Of a DNA stretch of 45,165 nucleotides, positions 42,138 through 45,165 are shown one piece after another; position 1 is the stretch's first letter; each line of letters starts with the position of its first letter. This stretch comes from Cyanobacteria bacterium UBA6984 (GTDB lineage Bacteria; Cyanobacteriota; Vampirovibrionia; Gastranaerophilales; Gastranaerophilaceae). A model generated the notes under the pieces. It did no database searches. It had not been told where the DNA came from and worked only from the letters and a program-made list of their open reading frames with translations. The stretch is taken from assembly GCA_002450015.1 (NCBI GenBank), contig DJYG01000005.1, forward strand, positions 1 to 45,165, in the 5' to 3' direction. A program made the translations under genes and the position numbers.

Positions 42138-43556
42138 TTATTTGTTAAAAATTTTCATTATAATACCTATTAAGCCGCCATCTTCACTTTCTGCATTTTT
42201 ATAATCTTTCTTTTTGCTTTCTAATTTTTCAATTTTTTTCTTTATATTATTAGTTTCTTCTTCGTTGAGTGCTGTTGATGATAAATATTTTGTGTAAAAA
42301 TCAGCAGCTTTATCAGCTTGTTTTATTTTTTCATATCCTTGAGCAAGTGATTTTAAAACAGCAGAGTTTCGTTTATCTGTTTCAAATAATTTTTCGTAGT
42401 ATTCAACTGCCATTTTATAATCACCAATACTTTCTCTAAATTCTCCAAGTCGTTCTAATGCTTTTTTATTATTAGGTTCTAGTTGATGTAATTTTTCATA
42501 AAATTCAGCAGCATGTGTTTTATCTTTCATTTCATCTAATAATTCTGCAATTGTTAGAATTAGGGCAGAATCATTATTTTGAAAATTATATGCTTGCATA
42601 TATTCATTAAGTGCAACATCTTTATTTCCTCTTAGTTGGTTATATTTAGCCCAGTTATAGTGTTCTTCAAAGTCATTACCTTGTTCTTCATATATTAAGG
42701 CTCTCATTTGATATATAAGAGGTGAATTTTTTTCAAATTTAGCAAATTCATTAACATATTCAAAAGATTTATCAAACTCTTTTTGTGCATAATAAAATTG
42801 TGCAACAAGTGTTAAATATTTTGGATTTTTTTTGTAATCTGAATTCATTTCTTCAATTTTTGTTTTCGCTTCATCAAAATTATTTTCTTCGATTAGGCAT
42901 CTAAGTTGAACCAACCTGTCAGAAGATGTTTTAGCTGCTTCTGTTGGTTGATTATTCTTTAAATATATATTTGCAAGTGTATCTTTAATTCTTGTTGTAT
43001 CGTGACCATCGTTAATAGCACGTTCAAGTATTTCTGCTGCACTTGACAATACATCTTGATTTTCATATATTTTTGCAAGATTTAAATATGCATCTTCAGG
43101 TGCATCATGTGTATCCAATATTCTCAAATATTCATCAATTGCGTTATTTTCTTTTCCTATATTTGCATATATACCGGCTAGTATAAATCTTGTCATATTT
43201 GCTCTGCCTGAATCAGGAGCTTTATCTAATGCTTTTTTAAAATCACCTGCTGCGTGTTCAAATTTTTGTTGTATAAGGTGTAGATTACCTCTATATGTGT
43301 AATATTTATATTTATCAGTGTTTATAAAGGTATCCATCAATTGCTCGTATGCAACTTCATTTGTAGGATCAAATTCCAATATTTTTGTAAAATAATGTTC
43401 GGCATCTTCTGTTTTTCCCAAAATGCTTGCTATATGTGCAGTTCTTTGTAAAATCTCAATGCTTTTGGGTCTTGCATTTAAAAGTTTTTTATATTCATCA
43501 TAAGCTTTTTCGTATTCTTCTTGTTCTTCAAATTGTTCTGCTAATTCTATTGACAT
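42138..43556 (-). CDS. Tetratricopeptide-repeat protein
   Basis: 472 residues, made almost wholly of about twelve TPR units of 34 residues (for example YEKAYDEYKKLLNARPKS, DAEHYFTKILEFDPTNEVAY, YKMAVEYYEKLFETDKRNSAVL). The C-terminal tail is basic and then ends in GGLIGIIMKIFNK, an amphipathic segment. No signal peptide. Start at the ATG 43556 because AAAGGA lies just upstream; an earlier in-frame codon at 43595 adds 13 residues without a ribosome site. Probably a protein-interaction scaffold; partners unknown. It follows pth on the same strand with a 67-bp gap. Confidence 0.8.
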   Translation of the reverse strand: MSIELAEQFEEQEEYEKAYDEYKKLLNARPKSIEILQRTAHIASILGKTEDAEHYFTKILEFDPTNEVAYEQLMDTFINTDKYKYYTYRGNLHLIQQKFEHAAGDFKKALDKAPDSGRANMTRFILAGIYANIGKENNAIDEYLRILDTHDAPEDAYLNLAKIYENQDVLSSAAEILERAINDGHDTTRIKDTLANIYLKNNQPTEAAKTSSDRLVQLRCLIEENNFDEAKTKIEEMNSDYKKNPKYLTLVAQFYYAQKEFDKSFEYVNEFAKFEKNSPLIYQMRALIYEEQGNDFEEHYNWAKYNQLRGNKDVALNEYMQAYNFQNNDSALILTIAELLDEMKDKTHAAEFYEKLHQLEPNNKKALERLGEFRESIGDYKMAVEYYEKLFETDKRNSAVLKSLAQGYEKIKQADKAADFYTKYLSSTALNEEETNNIKKKIEKLESKKKDYKNAESEDGGLIGIIMKIFNK

Positions 43557-43623
43557 ATTAATCCTTTCAATTGTTTTTTTATAATTATAAATCAAATTAT
43601 TTAATGTTTATCTGTACAGTTGG

Positions 43624-44181
43624 TTAATTATATTTATTTTGAGCTTTTTCAATACCATTTCCCAGATAAAATTTAATAGCTTCATTTGCAAGTTTTATGC
43701 TTTCTTTTAATTGCGGTTCTTGTTCTTTTAAAAAATTTTGTAATACAAAAGCTTCAGATGGTATTGGCGGTTGCGGACCTATTCCGAATTTTAATCTGTC
43801 AAACTTGTTAGTTCCAAGGTGTTGAATAATTGATTTTATTCCGTTATGTCCGCCATCAGAACCGTTTGCTCTAAATCTTAATCTTCCTAAATCAAGATTT
43901 AAATCATCATATATAACGAGTATATCTTTTATATCAATTTTGTAGTAATTAGTAACTAAACTAACAGCTTCTCCCGATAAATTCATAAATGTTGTCGGTT
44001 TAATTATTATAATATCTTCATTATTATATTTTATTTTTGTGAATAAAGATTTTAATTTAGTTTCTTCTCTAAAAGAAAATCCGGAGTTTATCCCCCAGTA
44101 GTCAACAATCATAAATCCTGCGTTATGACGCGTAAAATTATATTTATCACCGATATTTCCAAGTGCTGCAACTAATTTCAA
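43624..44181 (-). CDS. pth: Peptidyl-tRNA hydrolase
   Basis: 185 residues, standard size. Frees tRNA from prematurely released peptidyl-tRNA. The catalytic His19 sits in YNFTRHNAGFM. The binding loop DDLNLDLGRLRFRANGSDGGHNGIKSI has the conserved Asp and the GGHNG Asn, and FDRLKFGIGPQPP matches the C-terminal block. The first motif reads ALGNIGDKY where nearly all family members have GLGNPG. The start is TTG at 44181 with GGAG 8 bases upstream. Confidence 0.93.
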   Translation of the reverse strand: MKLVAALGNIGDKYNFTRHNAGFMIVDYWGINSGFSFREETKLKSLFTKIKYNNEDIIIIKPTTFMNLSGEAVSLVTNYYKIDIKDILVIYDDLNLDLGRLRFRANGSDGGHNGIKSIIQHLGTNKFDRLKFGIGPQPPIPSEAFVLQNFLKEQEPQLKESIKLANEAIKFYLGNGIEKAQNKYN

Positions 44182-44349
44182 GTTATCATCTCCGTTATTT
44201 GTACAAAGTACTTTATAATTATAATTTTAACGCAAATAAATATTGCCAACGGTATTATCTACCTTTCGCTTAACAAAATGATAAAAAACGGTTAATTTAG
44301 GATACACGGAGACTCCAAAAAAGTATCAAAATAATAGGGGAGATAAATA

Positions 44350-44925
44350 ATGAAATCAGAACAAAAAGCAAAAGCAATTATAAAAGAAAAGAGTTCAAAA
44401 AAGGTTAGTGATTTTTTAGAAAAAACAGGATTACACAAAAAAGACTTTGCTGAAATGATAGGTGTAACTTTATCTTATGTATATAATTTAATTGATAATA
44501 CTATACCTTTTTCAACAAGAAGTACAACAATAGAACGTATTGCAACTGTTATGGAGATTGAGCCTGAAGAATTTGAAGAATATAAAATTCCTCAAGAGCC
44601 AATATTAATTGACGAATCCGTAGAGTTTATAAAAGATAATTTGTCAAAAAAAGGTTTAAGTGTAGTGAATTTCTTAAAATCTTTTCCAAGGAAAAAACGA
44701 TTAGAAACAGTTGATATATTAAGAGGTGCATTACCTTTACCAATTGATTATAAAGAATTAAGCATGATAGGGCAAGTATTGGATTTAACAACTGATGAAA
44801 TATATCCGATTTGGGAAAATAGAGTAAAACAAGTTTTGGAATCCGGCGGAATGAATATATATTCAAATTCAGCATTGGTAAATTCCATGTTTGAATGTGC
44901 AAAAAAATATATAGATTTAAAGTAA
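44350..44925 (+). CDS. XRE-type helix-turn-helix protein
   Basis: 191 residues. Residues about 18-75 form a lambda-repressor-like HTH (FLEKTGLHKKDFAEMIGVTL, then a SYVYNLIDN recognition helix, and IERIATVMEIEPEEFEEY). The C-terminal 110 residues are helical, with a repeated 'SKKGLSVVNFLKSF'-like character and no domain I recognise. A strong ribosome site (AGGGGAG) precedes the ATG, and a clear terminator follows at 44946, so it is monocistronic. The targets are unknown. Confidence 0.75.
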   Translation: MKSEQKAKAIIKEKSSKKVSDFLEKTGLHKKDFAEMIGVTLSYVYNLIDNTIPFSTRSTTIERIATVMEIEPEEFEEYKIPQEPILIDESVEFIKDNLSKKGLSVVNFLKSFPRKKRLETVDILRGALPLPIDYKELSMIGQVLDLTTDEIYPIWENRVKQVLESGGMNIYSNSALVNSMFECAKKYIDLK

Positions 44926-44945
44926 GTAAAATAAGGAGTTTTCAT

Positions 44946-44973
44946 AAGACTGGCAGAAAATGTCAGTCTTTTT
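44946..44973 (+). terminator. Terminator of the XRE gene
   Basis: A 10-bp stem AAGACTGGCA/TGTCAGTCTT (one G-T pair) with GAAAA loop, ending in TTTTT. Confidence 0.85.
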
Positions 44974-44984
44974 AAAAAAAGTAG

Positions 44985-45013
44985 TTGACTTAAAATTTTT
45001 TTCTTGCTAAATT
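44985..45013 (+). promoter_or_regulatory. Strong promoter upstream of a structured leader and tRNA
   Basis: TTGACT at 44985-44990, a 17-bp spacer and TAAATT at 45008-45013 with TGC immediately upstream (extended -10). Predicted start near 45020. Confidence 0.65.
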
Positions 45014-45020
45014 ATATTTA

Positions 45021-45125
45021 CACGGAATTAGATATTCCCACTTGATGACTCGGTAGTTCTTTTATAGAGGGACTCGACTGAAAGGTGGATAGTTAGATGT
45101 TTCACCCCCGAGAGCAAGTTAAACT
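45021..45125 (+). ncRNA. Candidate structured RNA / tRNA leader
   Basis: Between the promoter and the truncated tRNA the RNA can fold as follows. Hairpin GGAAT/ATTCC (45024-45028 with 45034-45038). A closing helix ACTTG/CAAGT (45040-45044 with 45115-45119) continues across an ATGA/AG internal loop into CTCGG/CCGAG (45049-45053 with 45108-45112). Inside are AGTTCT/GGGACT (45055-45060 with 45069-45074) and GGTGGA/TTCACC (45084-45089 with 45101-45106), making a three-way junction. No ORF or terminator is present in it. It does not match a riboswitch, SRP RNA, 6S RNA, tmRNA or RNase P motif that I know. Confidence 0.45.
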
Positions 45126-45139
45126 GAATTAAAAAGTGA

Positions 45140-45165
45140 GGGCATGTAGCTCAGCAGGTAGAGCA
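45140..45165 (+). tRNA. tRNA, truncated at the window end
   Basis: Acceptor strand GGGCATG (45140-45146), then TA, D stem GCTC, loop AGCAGGTA, and GAGC followed by A. The anticodon lies beyond the window, so identity cannot be told. Confidence 0.85.

Noticed and set aside
45040..45090. Possible hammerhead ribozyme (TTGATGA ... GAAA)
   Set aside because: The core needs CTGATGA and a stem II between it and GAAA. The first C is T, which breaks its pair with G8, and the intervening bases do not pair in the required register.
1..45165. CRISPR arrays, IS elements, prophage genes, rRNA
   Set aside because: No regularly spaced direct repeats, transposase or phage structural genes, or rRNA sequence were seen.

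Overview
The window is AT-rich, densely packed bacterial chromosome. I infer a non-photosynthetic relative of cyanobacteria (Melainabacteria/Vampirovibrionia, probably a gut Gastranaerophilales). The reasons are low GC, an LdpA-like iron-sulfur protein otherwise known from cyanobacterial clock input, envelope genes of a diderm (an LptD/OstA-like barrel protein, an M23 murein-hydrolase activator, a soluble lytic transglycosylase), and two proteins with a short N-terminal '[VI]NxxFx[SG]' motif that I associate with this lineage. The assignment is an inference; no rRNA is present.

Layout. 1-10480 holds a partial dxs, a YkgJ-type protein and an SF2 helicase read divergently from a symmetric promoter, a receiver/HD-GYP protein, a large HExxH protein, two small exported proteins, a WYL regulator and a catalytic-domain-only tyrosine recombinase. 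10480-10860 carries a tiny hydrophobic ORF, hairpins and tRNA-Ile(GAT). 11497-28000 is a large glycan locus: ugd, a WG-repeat protein, ldpA-like, a HpcH/HpaI-like aldolase, rfbD, rfbA, a TIM-barrel isomerase, fcl, gmd, a cupin, a GDP-perosamine-synthase-like aminotransferase, a glycosyltransferase and a hexapeptide acyltransferase. It ends in a compact five-gene minus-strand operon containing GT10 and GT11 fucosyltransferases and a GT6 (ABO-family) transferase. 28042-32924 has a Y-family polymerase, a DMT protein, rsmG, an NTPase-TPR protein and a 34-residue membrane peptide. 32936-39133 is an envelope block. 39179-45165 has nadB-nadC, a duplicated-repeat small protein, a TPR protein, pth, an XRE regulator, and a promoter followed by a candidate structured RNA running into a truncated tRNA.

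How the genes fit together. Gmd makes GDP-4-keto-6-deoxymannose. Fcl converts it to GDP-fucose, and the Per-like enzyme could convert it to GDP-perosamine. GDP-fucose would feed the GT10 and GT11 enzymes, and the GT6 enzyme could cap an H-type (Fuc alpha1-2 Gal) acceptor. That combination suggests a surface glycan resembling host ABO/Lewis antigens. rfbA and rfbD imply dTDP-rhamnose synthesis with rfbB and rfbC elsewhere, and ugd supplies UDP-glucuronate.

Expression signals. Four genes have a TATAAT-like -10 exactly six bases before an ATG and little or no ribosome-binding site, so leaderless mRNAs look common. Six convergent gene pairs overlap or lie within 7 bp of each other. No IS element, CRISPR array or prophage was seen. 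All stretches without an annotated gene or RNA are shorter than 300 bases.
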